The notes under the pieces: model-generated
Told to the model about the DNA's origin: nothing
The model's input: the letters and a program-made list of their open reading frames with translations, nothing else
The model's database searches: none
Source of the DNA: Acinetobacter courvalinii
GTDB lineage: Bacteria; Pseudomonadota; Gammaproteobacteria; Pseudomonadales; Moraxellaceae
DNA length: 64,000 bases
NCBI RefSeq assembly: GCF_014635545.1
Contig: NZ_BMDA01000008.1
Location: 27,575-91,574, forward strand
Reading direction: 5' to 3'
Made by a program: the position numbers and the translations under genes
Shown here: positions 37,269 through 46,701 of the stretch, piece by piece
Layout of the letters: every line of letters starts with the position of its first letter
Position numbering within the stretch: position 1 is the stretch's first letter

Positions 37269-37907
37269 TTAATGCAACATATTCAATAGAATTTCTGATG
37301 CTGGAAACCAGCCATTTTTCTCTGCTTTCTTTAACCACTCCCTAGCACATCCCTCATCCTTTTCAACATAAAAGCCCTTTAAATAAAAAAGGCCTAAGCT
37401 AAACTGGGATGCTGCAATTGCGTGATCAGCTGCGGCAGAATAAAACTCAAAGGCTATTTTTAGATTTTTTGCAACGCCAGTACCATTTTCATATTTATCT
37501 GCAAGATTATTAATTGCAGGAGGAAATTGCTGCTGTACGGCTTTCTCATAATATTTTAATGCAAGTTCAATATCGAAATGTTCATCCTCATTCGAGCCTG
37601 AATAGTAAACACCTAATAGATATAAAGCTGCTGCGTTTCCTTGTTCAGCAAGTGTCTCAAGCTCTTCAATATAAATCATGTCATTTTCATTATAGATGGG
37701 TTGCGTCATCCAAGTTGAAGCCCAATTATATTCAGCAACAAGTGATTGATTATAAGTAGCGGCAATCCATAACCAATTTCTACCCAACAAGAGATTCTGA
37801 ACGACTCCATTGCGCCCTAGACAATAATTAAGTCCTATTCTTATTTGTTCATCTACATCAAGCTCCATCACTTCGGGAACCATTTCTTGCACAGATAAAA
37901 TATTCAT
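37269..37907 (-). CDS. SEL1-repeat (TPR-like) protein
   Basis: Helical-repeat protein of unknown role; such repeats mediate protein contacts. The 212-residue product has a unique N-terminal half and at least three SEL1 units between about 90 and 200 (AALYLLGVYY, AINNLADKYENGTGV, SQFSLGLFYLKG). No signal peptide is seen, so it is probably cytoplasmic. Its coding sequence is visibly more AT-rich than parC and the TRIC gene on either side, which suggests recent gain or low expression. Confidence 0.8.
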   Translation of the reverse strand: MNILSVQEMVPEVMELDVDEQIRIGLNYCLGRNGVVQNLLLGRNWLWIAATYNQSLVAEYNWASTWMTQPIYNENDMIYIEELETLAEQGNAAALYLLGVYYSGSNEDEHFDIELALKYYEKAVQQQFPPAINNLADKYENGTGVAKNLKIAFEFYSAAADHAIAASQFSLGLFYLKGFYVEKDEGCAREWLKKAEKNGWFPASEILLNMLH

Positions 37908-38007
37908 TTTTAATTTAATAGTCGTATAAAAGTGGTCAGATTCAAAATAAATAATGCTTAGCAGAGATTAAATCTGCAATAAAATAAATTGTAGGCAGGC
38001 TTTCCAA

Positions 38008-38652
38008 TCAATGCTCATCCGTTGACGAAGCCGAGTCGGCATCATCTTCCTGATAAATAAATTTCGGCATTTCCAGACCAAAATAAATTGCGATCAAACG
38101 TAAGGTAAAGCCAAATACCAAAGTGAAAATTACCGTCAGATCATGCGGTAAACCGACTTCCAGACAGACCCAATAACAAATCACCGCGACAAAGGAAATA
38201 CTGGCATAGAGCTCACGACGGAATACTAAAGGCACGTCATTACATAGAATATCGCGCAGAATACCACCCGACACTCCGGTTAATACCCCTGCCACCGCAG
38301 ACACCACAAAACCGTGTCCCATCGATAAGGCAATCTGGCAGCCAATGATGGTAAAGCCAATAAGACCAAGCGCATCCAGCACCAGGAAGATATTGCGCAG
38401 ATGACGCATCCATTTGGCAATAATGATGGTGACAAAGGCCGCAGCACAGGTCAGCACTAAATATTCAGGATGCTTGACCCAGGTTAAAGGATAATGTCCG
38501 AGCAGTACATCACGCACCGAACCGCCACCTAAGGCCGTGACACAGGCAATCAGCACCACACCAAACCAGTCCATACTACGTCGACCTGCTGACAATGCCC
38601 CAGTCATCGCTTCCGCAGTAATGGCAATAATATAAATTACGGTGAGTAACAT
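38008..38652 (-). CDS. Trimeric intracellular cation channel (TRIC/UPF0126) family protein
   Basis: Inner-membrane protein of the YadS/YicG type; bacterial members have been described as TRIC-like potassium channels and some as glycine transporters. The 214-residue product has seven TM helices in two repeats, each with the glycine motif: TALGGGSVRDVLLG (about 39-52) and TGVSGGILRDIL. The last 15 residues are an acidic, Ser/Asp-rich tail. Function here is by family only. Confidence 0.85.
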   Translation of the reverse strand: MLLTVIYIIAITAEAMTGALSAGRRSMDWFGVVLIACVTALGGGSVRDVLLGHYPLTWVKHPEYLVLTCAAAFVTIIIAKWMRHLRNIFLVLDALGLIGFTIIGCQIALSMGHGFVVSAVAGVLTGVSGGILRDILCNDVPLVFRRELYASISFVAVICYWVCLEVGLPHDLTVIFTLVFGFTLRLIAIYFGLEMPKFIYQEDDADSASSTDEH

Positions 38653-38704
38653 CTGCCTACATCCCTAAATCAGGCGTAAAAGTGTGCGCTATTCTAAGAC
38701 AAAC

Positions 38705-39175
38705 TTAGATGAATTGTGCACAACATTGCTTAAATTTTTTCCCCGAGCCACAAATGCAGGGCTGTTTCATGGTGATTTGCATATCCAGCGTCGGATCTAG
38801 GAAATACCAATGCTGTTGATGCAAGACAAAATGTGAAACTTCATGATGAACATGGGCTTGTTTACCATCATGATAATGTGCCTTAAACTCAACCAGCGCA
38901 TGGGTTTTATCCAGCTTGGGCTGGTACTCGATCAGTTCCAGTTTTAACCACTGATTGGACTTACTCCAGTCAGCAATTGCGGCACGGTCCAAAGCGGATT
39001 GTTGCCCTAAAGCCGTAGTTTCCAGAATATAATCAATCTGTTGCAAAGCAAAAGCGCTATAGCGCGAGCGCATTAACTGTTCGGCATTGAGTGCAGACTG
39101 CTGTTTCAAATGTAAAGGCTGACAGCATTCAGCATAAGGTCCATGTCCGCAAGGGCAGTCTTGTGATGAGATCAT
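38705..39175 (-). CDS. YchJ-family SEC-C motif protein
   Basis: Small cytoplasmic protein with two SEC-C zinc motifs, one at the N terminus (CPCGHGPYAECC, 7-18) and one at the C terminus (CICGSGKKFKQCC), around an NTF2-like YchJ core (LMRSRYSAFALQQIDYILET). At 156 residues it fits the UPF0225 family. The role in cells is unknown. A single gene. Confidence 0.88.
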   Translation of the reverse strand: MISSQDCPCGHGPYAECCQPLHLKQQSALNAEQLMRSRYSAFALQQIDYILETTALGQQSALDRAAIADWSKSNQWLKLELIEYQPKLDKTHALVEFKAHYHDGKQAHVHHEVSHFVLHQQHWYFLDPTLDMQITMKQPCICGSGKKFKQCCAQFI

Positions 39176-39256
39176 TCTTCTTACACTCAGGCCTGTGTCT
39201 ACTCAAAATCGGCCATAGTATATCTTGTTTTTAGACTGCTTGGTGCTTGACCCTAA

Positions 39257-39302
39257 AAGAGGAAAGGGAGTGGTGAAATTGAATGGCAACCTCCTTCCTC
39301 TT
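39257..39302. repeat. Imperfect hairpin between ychJ-like and flavoprotein genes
   Basis: aagaggaaaggga (39257-39269) pairs imperfectly with tccttcctctt (39292-39302), loop about 22 bases. It may terminate the flavoprotein transcript on the minus strand, but lacks a clear T-tract. Confidence 0.4.
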
Positions 39303-39360
39303 CTGCTCAGCGGTGGCTTTCAACTGGTAACAGTATTCAACTAATACGGTTTTCTTACAG

Positions 39361-41061
39361 CTAGACTCCTTCTTCCAGATCAGCACTTTCAGCTATGATC
39401 TCTTGCACAGCAATATAACCAAAAGTAATCCCTTGACCAATTGTTCCTCCAGCCCCAGGATAAGCTTGCCCGAAGGCATTGCCAGCATTATTACCAATCG
39501 CATAAAGGCCTGGTACAGGCGTACCATCATTACGTAACACTCGCGCTTTCTCATCTGCAGCCAGACCGCCACATGTTCCCAAGTCGGACAGTACCAGCTG
39601 GATCGCATATAAAGTACCTGACAATGGTCGCAGATTTGGATTTGGTTTAACTGTTGGATCGCCATAATAACGGTCATTGGCATTTCCCCCACGTTTAAAC
39701 TCTGTATCAATTCCCGTACGGCCAATTGAATTATAACGTTCCAGTTGTTCCATAAATACTGCGGGTGATAAGCCAGCAGCTTTGGCAAGTTGTTCAGGAG
39801 ACTCGGCCTTGACTGCGATACCAGCATCATACCATTGTTGAGGAATTGGCTGGCGTGGAAAAATCGAACCTGCCAATAAATAGCTATTCCGATATTCCTG
39901 ATCAAAGACCAACCACATCTGTCCTACTGCTTTGCCCTCGCGTTCCAGCCTTAATACCGTCTGACCAAAAGCCATATAACTCAGAGCCTCGTTAACAAAA
40001 CGTTGCCCGTGCTGATTAACAATCAAGGAACCAGGGAGGAAACGTTCTGCCAGCAAAATCGGAGGATAGCCCTGAATCGGTCTTACCGCAGGAAACCACC
40101 ACGCTTCATGCATGCAACGCAAATCTGCTCCCATGCTTTGTCCCAGCTTCAGACCATCACCCACATTACCCGCTGAACCTAAACTCAGATCCTCAACCAA
40201 TGAAGGCGACTGGTATTCAGCACGCATTGGCATATTATGATCAAATCCGCCTGCTGCCAGAATAATGCCGCAACGCGCCGTGACTTTAATCTGTTGGTCT
40301 AGTTGCTGCACAACCGCACTCGTGACCCGCTCTCCCGTAGCACATAATTCAATGACCTCACTGTTGGTCCAAACGGGAACACCAGCCCGAATCAGTCCAT
40401 CGAACATCCCTGCAGTGATTGCTTGCCCGCCAGCTACATAACGTTTACCCAGTAATAGTCCACCGATACCCTGAAGCAGGCGTTTAAGAATGATCGGCCA
40501 GCTTTTAAATGGAGTTTTCATCATAAGATTCATCCATTTATAATCTAGACTGGTAACTGGCATAGGGAGAGGTGCTTCAATATCAGCACGACGAAATCGG
40601 GCCTGGTCGCTGCCGAGACGCTTAATATTAAACGGTTTGGCTTCACAGGTACTTCCCTCATCACTGCCTCCAGGCAAATCCGAGAAATAATCGGCATAGC
40701 CCTTATTCCAGAAAAATTGTAGGGCTGTCGTCCGTTCCAGCATCGCGACTGCCGCAGGCCCATGATCAAGAAAAGACAAATAACGATCGCGTGGAGCACT
40801 GTCTCCAACGACAGATTCCAGATAAGTTTCTGTCTGAGCTCGGGTTAAATTCGCACCCGCACGTGTCAAGACCGGATTACCGGGAATCCAGAAGGCTCCG
40901 CCAGATCGGGCTGTAGATCCACCGACAAGATCTGTCTTCTCTACCACCAGCACAGACAGGCCTTGCTCATGCGCTGCCAATGCCGCGGCCATACCCGTTC
41001 CAGAACCAATGACTAGGACATCTACAGTGAGCAAGCTCATTTGGGGATTTAATGTGTTCAT
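39361..41061 (-). CDS. FAD-dependent dehydrogenase, 3-ketosteroid dehydrogenase/fumarate-reductase-like
   Basis: Soluble flavoprotein of the FAD_binding_2 family. The 566-residue product has an N-terminal dinucleotide motif VIGSGTGMAAALAA (about 16-29), GGSTARSGGAFWIPGNP typical of ketosteroid 1-dehydrogenases, a second FAD contact at GIILAAGGFDHN, and C-terminal GNNAGNAFGQAYPGAGGTIGQG. The closest functional group is KstD-like enzymes, but fumarate or urocanate reductase-like roles are possible. No steroid gene is adjacent, so the substrate is open. GAGG lies upstream of ATG 41061. Confidence 0.8.
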   Translation of the reverse strand: MNTLNPQMSLLTVDVLVIGSGTGMAAALAAHEQGLSVLVVEKTDLVGGSTARSGGAFWIPGNPVLTRAGANLTRAQTETYLESVVGDSAPRDRYLSFLDHGPAAVAMLERTTALQFFWNKGYADYFSDLPGGSDEGSTCEAKPFNIKRLGSDQARFRRADIEAPLPMPVTSLDYKWMNLMMKTPFKSWPIILKRLLQGIGGLLLGKRYVAGGQAITAGMFDGLIRAGVPVWTNSEVIELCATGERVTSAVVQQLDQQIKVTARCGIILAAGGFDHNMPMRAEYQSPSLVEDLSLGSAGNVGDGLKLGQSMGADLRCMHEAWWFPAVRPIQGYPPILLAERFLPGSLIVNQHGQRFVNEALSYMAFGQTVLRLEREGKAVGQMWLVFDQEYRNSYLLAGSIFPRQPIPQQWYDAGIAVKAESPEQLAKAAGLSPAVFMEQLERYNSIGRTGIDTEFKRGGNANDRYYGDPTVKPNPNLRPLSGTLYAIQLVLSDLGTCGGLAADEKARVLRNDGTPVPGLYAIGNNAGNAFGQAYPGAGGTIGQGITFGYIAVQEIIAESADLEEGV

Positions 41062-41439
41062 ATCACGACCTCATCAGGCTATGGGACTACAAAAGTCTCA
41101 TTTAAAATCTTCTCAGTCGTGAGCTAAGGACGTGAGCACATCTTCCCTCCGTCAAACTGAGCGCTTTACATAACTCATTGACTATTTAGGTAATCTTATA
41201 GAATAAGTCAGGTATTAGAGTATTGCCCAACTTCAGAAACTACGTCTAGTAGACTCCTTCACTTCCTCCGCAACGCATCTAATCATAGTTTTTTGTTATT
41301 TCTATTGAAGAATGTTTGGCTGCGCAGGTTACAGTCTTTATCCCAACAAAAATGAGCTCAATATCTGCACAAAAAACCAATATAAATTGGCATTAAATGT
41401 TAATAAAAAATGACTTAAAGAATTTTCAATTGCATCAAT
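41062..41439. other. Intergenic gap, no gene seen
   Basis: Upstream of the flavoprotein gene and downstream of the TerC-like gene, both on the minus strand. No frame, RNA or strong repeat was seen. The flavoprotein promoter must lie here but no clear hexamers stand out. Confidence 0.4.
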
Positions 41440-41490
41440 AAAAAGCCCTGAGTACAACTATTGCAGCACAACAGTTAAACTCAAGGCTAT
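41440..41490 (-). terminator. Nested imperfect hairpin after the TerC-like gene
   Basis: Outer arms agccctgagt (41444-41453) and actcaaggct (41479-41488) pair with one mismatch; inner arms aactattg (41456-41463) and caacagtt (41469-41476) pair with one mismatch. An A-run at 41440-41444 gives the minus-strand transcript a U-tract, so it can terminate the gene at 41555. Confidence 0.55.
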
Positions 41491-41554
41491 TTGCTAAAAC
41501 TTAATTATTTGTTTGCTCAACCGATGAACCTTGCAGAAGACTCATAAGCTGTAC

Positions 41555-43138
41555 TTAATCTTGCTCTGGTTTCTCTTTGGCAATAATACGTACTTTTTCA
41601 ATCTTGTGGCCATCCATAGTGACCACTTCAAAGCGATAGCCATCAACCTCAACCGTATCCCCATTTTCAGGTAAACGACCGAGATGGAACAGGATATAGC
41701 CTGATAAAGTTGAATATTCTTCGCTTTCATCGACTAAATCTTTACCCAATAACAAAGACACATGACGAATATCGGTTGAACCTTCCAGCAACATCGAACC
41801 ATCATCAAGACTTTCAGCCGCAGCTTCCAGCTCATCTTCATCAGGGAATTCACCTGCAATCGCCTCTAATACATCAATCGGCGTTGCAATTCCTTCAATG
41901 GAACCATATTCGTTCAGGACAATCGCCATTTGTAACGGTGCCTGACGTAACTGTTCCATGACCATCAATACCTGTGCATTTTCATGCACAATCACCGGTT
42001 CACGTAAATGTTTACTGAAATCAATCGCGCCGGTTTCGATATATTCGTTCAACACTTTGTGCGTTAAAACAATACCTTCGATATTGTCCAGCTCTCCGCG
42101 TGCCACGATCAAACGTGAATGGGTCATGGCCATCAAACGTTGTTTCAACTCGGCAGGATCATCATCCAGATCTAACCATTCCAGCTCTGGACGTGGTGTC
42201 ATCACCGACTTGACTGGACGCTCAGATAAACCAAGCACACCTTGTACCAAGACGCTGTGATACACGCCATTGTCTTCATCAAAGACTTCTTTGGCATAAG
42301 CTTGTGTCGCCAATACATCTTCAGCTTCGTTGTTCTGACTTTCATTACCATTGCCTTTATTGCCAAGCATACGCAAGACGGCAGAAGCAGTGCGATAGCG
42401 TAAATCGGTGGTGGTAACCAGTTTTTCCTGATTACGGCGCATGGTCTGATTAACCATTTCCACCAAGACCGAGAAGCCAATCGCTGCATACAGGTAACCT
42501 TTTGGAATATGGAAACCAAAGCCTTCAACCACTAATGAGAAACCGATCATCATCAGGAAGCCAAGGCACAGGATTACTACGGTTGGATGCTTGTTGACAA
42601 AGTCCATCAATGGACGTGAAGCCAGCAACATGATACCGATCGCAATGGTCACGGCAATCATCATGATCGACAGTTCTTTCACCATACCCACAGCCGTGAT
42701 CACACTATCCAGCGAGAATACCGCATCAAGTACCACGATCTGAACTACGACCATCCAGAAGGCCGCATGTACAGGATTTTCTTCTTTCAGCGCTTGCTTA
42801 CCTTCAATCCGTTCATGCAGTTCCATGGTGCCTTTAAATAACAAGAACACACCACCAAACAGTAAAATCAGGTCACGACCGGAGAATGGATGATCGAAAA
42901 TATGGAATAACGGTTCGGTTAAGGTCACCACCCAGGCGATCGAGGCCAGTAGCACCAGACGCATTAACAGGGCAAGGACTAAACCTACTCTACGAGCAGT
43001 ATTACGTTGTTCAGGCGGTAATTTTTCTGCCAAAATTGCAATAAAAACAAGGTTATCAATACCCAGTACAATTTCCAGCACCACCAATGTTGCTAAACCA
43101 ACCCATGCAGCGGGGTCAGACATCCATTCCAGAATCAT
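41555..43138 (-). CDS. TerC-CBS-CorC membrane protein (YegH/YoaE type)
   Basis: Fusion of a TerC-type membrane domain with cytoplasmic CBS and CorC/HlyC domains. The 527-residue protein has about seven TM segments in 1-230, beginning with [23 protein letters not shown], a linker to about 290, a CBS pair from about 305 ([15 protein letters not shown]) to 420, and a CorC domain ending near 515. TerC relatives export Mn or other metal ions; YegH/YoaE themselves are uncharacterised. It diverges from the LOG gene. Confidence 0.88.
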   Translation of the reverse strand: MILEWMSDPAAWVGLATLVVLEIVLGIDNLVFIAILAEKLPPEQRNTARRVGLVLALLMRLVLLASIAWVVTLTEPLFHIFDHPFSGRDLILLFGGVFLLFKGTMELHERIEGKQALKEENPVHAAFWMVVVQIVVLDAVFSLDSVITAVGMVKELSIMMIAVTIAIGIMLLASRPLMDFVNKHPTVVILCLGFLMMIGFSLVVEGFGFHIPKGYLYAAIGFSVLVEMVNQTMRRNQEKLVTTTDLRYRTASAVLRMLGNKGNGNESQNNEAEDVLATQAYAKEVFDEDNGVYHSVLVQGVLGLSERPVKSVMTPRPELEWLDLDDDPAELKQRLMAMTHSRLIVARGELDNIEGIVLTHKVLNEYIETGAIDFSKHLREPVIVHENAQVLMVMEQLRQAPLQMAIVLNEYGSIEGIATPIDVLEAIAGEFPDEDELEAAAESLDDGSMLLEGSTDIRHVSLLLGKDLVDESEEYSTLSGYILFHLGRLPENGDTVEVDGYRFEVVTMDGHKIEKVRIIAKEKPEQD

Positions 43139-43463
43139 TGACGTGACTCCTCTGCAAAATCAGCAATATTGTTATGAAGTTGAATTTTTAAAAGGTCGGC
43201 ACGATGAGCCAAAACATTTTTTGTAGGAAATAGGAACAATGCGGAGCGACAACAACCACTACTCATAGAGGGACATAAATTAATAAAAGGATTTTCAGTA
43301 TAGGCAAGATTTCACTGAAATTCATCTTTTTTATGTTGATGTTGTTTGCAAATTCTTTCCAAGCGTTACAAAACCACTTTGTATGTAAAATGTGCATAAA
43401 ACTGTCATAAAGCTCGATTAGCCTAGACAAGCACAACGAAAATGATAAGGTGAAAATAAACGA
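43139..43463. other. Divergent promoter region, no gene seen
   Basis: This gap separates divergent genes and must hold both promoters. An AT-rich segment lies at about 43300-43450. No yybP-ykoY-like manganese riboswitch pattern was recognised upstream of the TerC-like gene. No hexamer pair is convincing. Confidence 0.4.
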
Positions 43464-44090
43464 ATGAATAGTGTTCTAATAATGACTGAAAAGAAAAGCA
43501 TTACCCCTACTCCCATAAAAACCACCCAATCTCTCATTGCCCTTTATTGCGGTTCACGTACCGGCAATAAACCGATTTACCGTGATAAAGCCATCGAACT
43601 GGCCCAGCATATTGCCGCTCAGGGTCTTGGTATTGTCTATGGCGGTGCCAGCATTGGCTTGATGGGCCAAGTCGCCGATACCGTACTTGATCATAGCGGT
43701 GAAGTGGTCGGTGTGATCCCAGAATTCATGCTGGATTATGAAATTGCCCATCACCGTCTGACCGAGCTGCATATTGTCCAGTCCATGCATGAACGTAAGG
43801 CACTGATGGCCGAACGGGCCAGTGCCTTTATTGCCTTGCCGGGTGGTTTGGGTACCTTTGAAGAAATTCTGGAAATTGCAACCTGGGGACAACTCAACCA
43901 GCACCAGAAACCCATGATTATCTATAACGTGAACCATTTTTATGATGCACTGATTGCGCAACTGGATCATGCCGTTGAAGAAGGTTTTTTACCACCACAA
44001 CATCGTGCCAAAGTTGTTATTTGTGACACGCTTGAACAAATCTCAAGCGCGATCAAGAACCTGAATGCGCCAAGCCATATTGAAGTATAA
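43464..44090 (+). CDS. LOG-family protein (TIGR00730)
   Basis: Predicted nucleoside-5'-monophosphate phosphoribohydrolase of the Lonely Guy family, which releases the base from (modified) AMP. The 208-residue product has the Rossmann start LIALYCGSRTG, GIVYGGASIGLMG, and the signature PGGLGTFEE. The N-terminal 20 residues before the fold are a loose extension; ATG 43464 or 43482 are both possible. Physiological substrate is unknown in this group. A strong terminator follows. Confidence 0.87.
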   Translation: MNSVLIMTEKKSITPTPIKTTQSLIALYCGSRTGNKPIYRDKAIELAQHIAAQGLGIVYGGASIGLMGQVADTVLDHSGEVVGVIPEFMLDYEIAHHRLTELHIVQSMHERKALMAERASAFIALPGGLGTFEEILEIATWGQLNQHQKPMIIYNVNHFYDALIAQLDHAVEEGFLPPQHRAKVVICDTLEQISSAIKNLNAPSHIEV

Positions 44091-44098
44091 GATTGCAA

Positions 44099-44132
44099 TA
44101 AAAAAAGCGGATCGATTGGATCCGCTTTTTTT
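44099..44132 (+). terminator. Terminator after the LOG-family gene
   Basis: 7-bp GC-rich stem gcggatc (44107-44113) / gatccgc (44119-44125), extended by A-T pairs, with seven T at the end. Confidence 0.88.
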
Positions 44133-44286
44133 ATGGCCCTTTAATCTAGCAGGAGAATCCTGAGACGAAGCCGACGGACTCACCAACATTTTAATGTCAG
44201 TTCCATGATCGCTATTTGACAATTTTTGTCTTTATTTCACGCCTATTTGCATTAAACTAAAGCTGAATTTTTACTCATCAAGGCTC

Positions 44287-45675
44287 ATGACCAGCACAAC
44301 CCATCAGGCAGTACAACCCGAATTCCGACTATTGGTCCTTCTGGTTTCCATTGGCTTTTTTATGCAGGCACTGGACACCACCATCGTCAATACCGCGATT
44401 CCAGCCATGGCTGTACAACTTAATGAAAACCCCTTGCAAATGCATGGTGTTATTGTGGCCTATGTATTGTCGGTTGCGGCATGTATTCCTTTAAGTGGCT
44501 GGCTGGCAGATCGCTTTGGTATCCGCAATATTTATCTGAGCTCCATGGTCATTTTTAGTCTGGCTTCGCTCGGCTGCGGCTTATCCCAGAATCTGGAACA
44601 ACTGTTGTTTTTCCGGGTAATTCAAGGTGTTGGTGGCGCATTGCTGATGCCGGTAGGTCGTCTGGCCCTACTCAAGATTATTCCACGTTCACAATTTCTT
44701 TCCGCCATGAGCCTGATGAGTCTGGCCGGACTGGTGGGCCCGTTAATGGGTCCTACCTTAGGCGGCTGGCTGGTGGAAGTCACCACCTGGCACTGGATTT
44801 TCCTGATCAATATTCCGATGGGTATTCTCGGGATGATCATGACCTGCAAAATCATGCCGAATCGCAAAGAACCTACAGTCAAATCCTTTGATTTAAGCGG
44901 CTTTATCTTATTAATTGTGGCGATGGTCGGCTTGTCTTTGGGAATCGAAAATATCGCGACACCGCAATATTCCCGGCTGGTCAGTTTAGCGCTATTGGCA
45001 GCTGGACTGGTCGCTGCGGCAGGCTATGCTTACCATGCCCACACTCATCAGAATGCCCTGTTTCATGGGCGCTTATTTGGCTACAAAATTTTCTCGGTCG
45101 GGGTTTTAGGCAATTTCTTTGCCCGTTTGGGCAGTAATGCGATTCCATTTATTTTACCGCTCATGCTACAGGTGGCATTTGGTTTCGAACCGTTCATTAC
45201 CGGTTTGATGATGATTCCGATGGTACTCGGCTCATTATTTTCCAAGCCCATCGTACGTCCTTTGATTCAACGGGTCGGTTATCGCCGTTTCTTACTGACC
45301 AATACCGTGTTGGTCGGGCTGTGTATTGCCAGTTTTTCCCTGATGACGGCAGCGACACCGCTGTGGCTGAAAATCCTGCATTTGTTTATCTTTGGTACTC
45401 TCAATTCATTGCAGTTTGTTGGTATGAATACCCTGACCTTGAAAGACTTACCTCAGCAGGATGCCAGCAGCGGCAATAGTTTCTTATCGATGATTATGAT
45501 GCTGTCCATGAGTATGGGCGTGGCACTGGCAGGTACCTTGATCAATGTATTTGGTCAATATTTCTCATCTGCTTCGATTAGCACCGCATTCCATGCCACC
45601 CTTATTACCCTCGGTTGTATCAACATCATTACGGCGATGGTCTTCTGGCAGATCCCCAAAGAAACCACCGATTAA
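44287..45675 (+). CDS. mdtD: MdtD-like MFS exporter (DHA2 family)
   Basis: Inner-membrane drug:proton antiporter-type carrier of the 14-TM DHA2 family. The 462-residue protein opens with GFFMQALDTTIVNTAIPAMA, the DHA2 motif D1, and has GWLADRFGIRNIY, RVIQGVGGALLMPVGR and a long match in order to E. coli MdtD. It lacks the mdtABC-baeSR context of E. coli, so its substrate is open. The start codon follows a short ATG-only leader; no terminator is seen before the next gene 46 bases on. Confidence 0.82.
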   Translation: MTSTTHQAVQPEFRLLVLLVSIGFFMQALDTTIVNTAIPAMAVQLNENPLQMHGVIVAYVLSVAACIPLSGWLADRFGIRNIYLSSMVIFSLASLGCGLSQNLEQLLFFRVIQGVGGALLMPVGRLALLKIIPRSQFLSAMSLMSLAGLVGPLMGPTLGGWLVEVTTWHWIFLINIPMGILGMIMTCKIMPNRKEPTVKSFDLSGFILLIVAMVGLSLGIENIATPQYSRLVSLALLAAGLVAAAGYAYHAHTHQNALFHGRLFGYKIFSVGVLGNFFARLGSNAIPFILPLMLQVAFGFEPFITGLMMIPMVLGSLFSKPIVRPLIQRVGYRRFLLTNTVLVGLCIASFSLMTAATPLWLKILHLFIFGTLNSLQFVGMNTLTLKDLPQQDASSGNSFLSMIMMLSMSMGVALAGTLINVFGQYFSSASISTAFHATLITLGCINIITAMVFWQIPKETTD

Positions 45676-45721
45676 AGATATTGCTGTGGCAACCATATCA
45701 AAATAATAAGGAAAATATTCG

Positions 45722-46690
45722 ATGCTTATTCCCCAGTACTGGGCTGAAGCCAAAGTAAAAACCCGTATAGCAGGACGTCATTACACGCTTAAACGTTTTG
45801 GCTGGTCAGATCAGAGCCTAGCGGCGGCGCAAGTGCATGCGGAGCAACGTATTGCACTAGCGATTGAGAAGATTAAAGCCGGTGAAAACATTCATCGAAT
45901 GGACCATAAAGCCTCATATAACGGTGCCGAAGGTCTGCCCATCCGCGAAGAAATTATTGCCCAGCATGATGATGTGGTGATCACGCGCAATGCCTACGGC
46001 GCCTTGTGCCTCAACACGCCTGATGTGCTATTTGCCGATATCGACTTTGCAGAATCTGCTCAGTTGACCGTGCATGTTGCTACTTTTTTCTTGCTGCTGT
46101 TACTTTCAATCGCAGCCGCTGCTTATTTCATGTCCTGGCTGATTCTGATTATTGGACTAATGATGTCATTTCTACTGATCCGTGTTTTTGCCAAGAGTTT
46201 ATCTAGGCTACAACAACGTTTTACCACGACACCTGAACAGCGCTCACTTGCCTCGATCCGCAACTTTTCTCAACAGCATCCAGACTGGCATTTGCGTGTT
46301 TACCGTACGCCAAAGGGACACCGGATCTTGGCAATGCACCGAACCTTTGACGCCAATGGAAAGGAAGCCGAGTTACTGTTTGAGGCGATCAAGGCTGATC
46401 CTCACTATGTCCGGATGTGTAAAAACCAGCACTGCTTTCGGGCCCGTATCAGTCCAAAACCGTGGCGTATTGGCATGCAGCGCTTAGGCTTCGGTGTATG
46501 GCCCGTCGATCAGCAACATGTCGCCAGTAGAAATAACTGGATTCACGATTATCAACAGCGTGCCGAACCTTATGCTTCCTGTAGATTTGTGGAACAATTT
46601 GGTAGTCAGATGGTCAATGCCAAGGCGAAACGGGTACAATTGCTACATGATCAATACTGCAAATCTGGCACCCATCTCGACCTCGCATAA
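45722..46690 (+). CDS. Unrecognised two-TM protein with primase-like motifs
   Basis: I do not know a named family. The 322-residue product has a soluble N-terminal part (1-115), two adjacent TM segments (about 117-138 and 139-158), and a soluble C-terminal part. It contains FADIDF with D106 and D108 just before the TM pair, then WHLRVYRTPKGHRILAMH (189-206) and CKNQHCFRARISPKPWR. A hydrophobic-D-h-D motif followed by a TPxGxR-h-H motif resembles the catalytic pattern of archaeo-eukaryotic primases, but the TM insertion is unusual and this is only a resemblance. AAGGA precedes ATG 45722. The lysozyme gene follows after 11 bases. Confidence 0.8.
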   Translation: MLIPQYWAEAKVKTRIAGRHYTLKRFGWSDQSLAAAQVHAEQRIALAIEKIKAGENIHRMDHKASYNGAEGLPIREEIIAQHDDVVITRNAYGALCLNTPDVLFADIDFAESAQLTVHVATFFLLLLLSIAAAAYFMSWLILIIGLMMSFLLIRVFAKSLSRLQQRFTTTPEQRSLASIRNFSQQHPDWHLRVYRTPKGHRILAMHRTFDANGKEAELLFEAIKADPHYVRMCKNQHCFRARISPKPWRIGMQRLGFGVWPVDQQHVASRNNWIHDYQQRAEPYASCRFVEQFGSQMVNAKAKRVQLLHDQYCKSGTHLDLA

Positions 46691-46701
46691 TCACTGATAC
46701 T

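Noticed and set aside
39393-39905. 170-codon minus-strand frame inside the flavoprotein gene
   Set aside because: Out-of-frame shadow of the flavoprotein, which has clear FAD motifs throughout this part.
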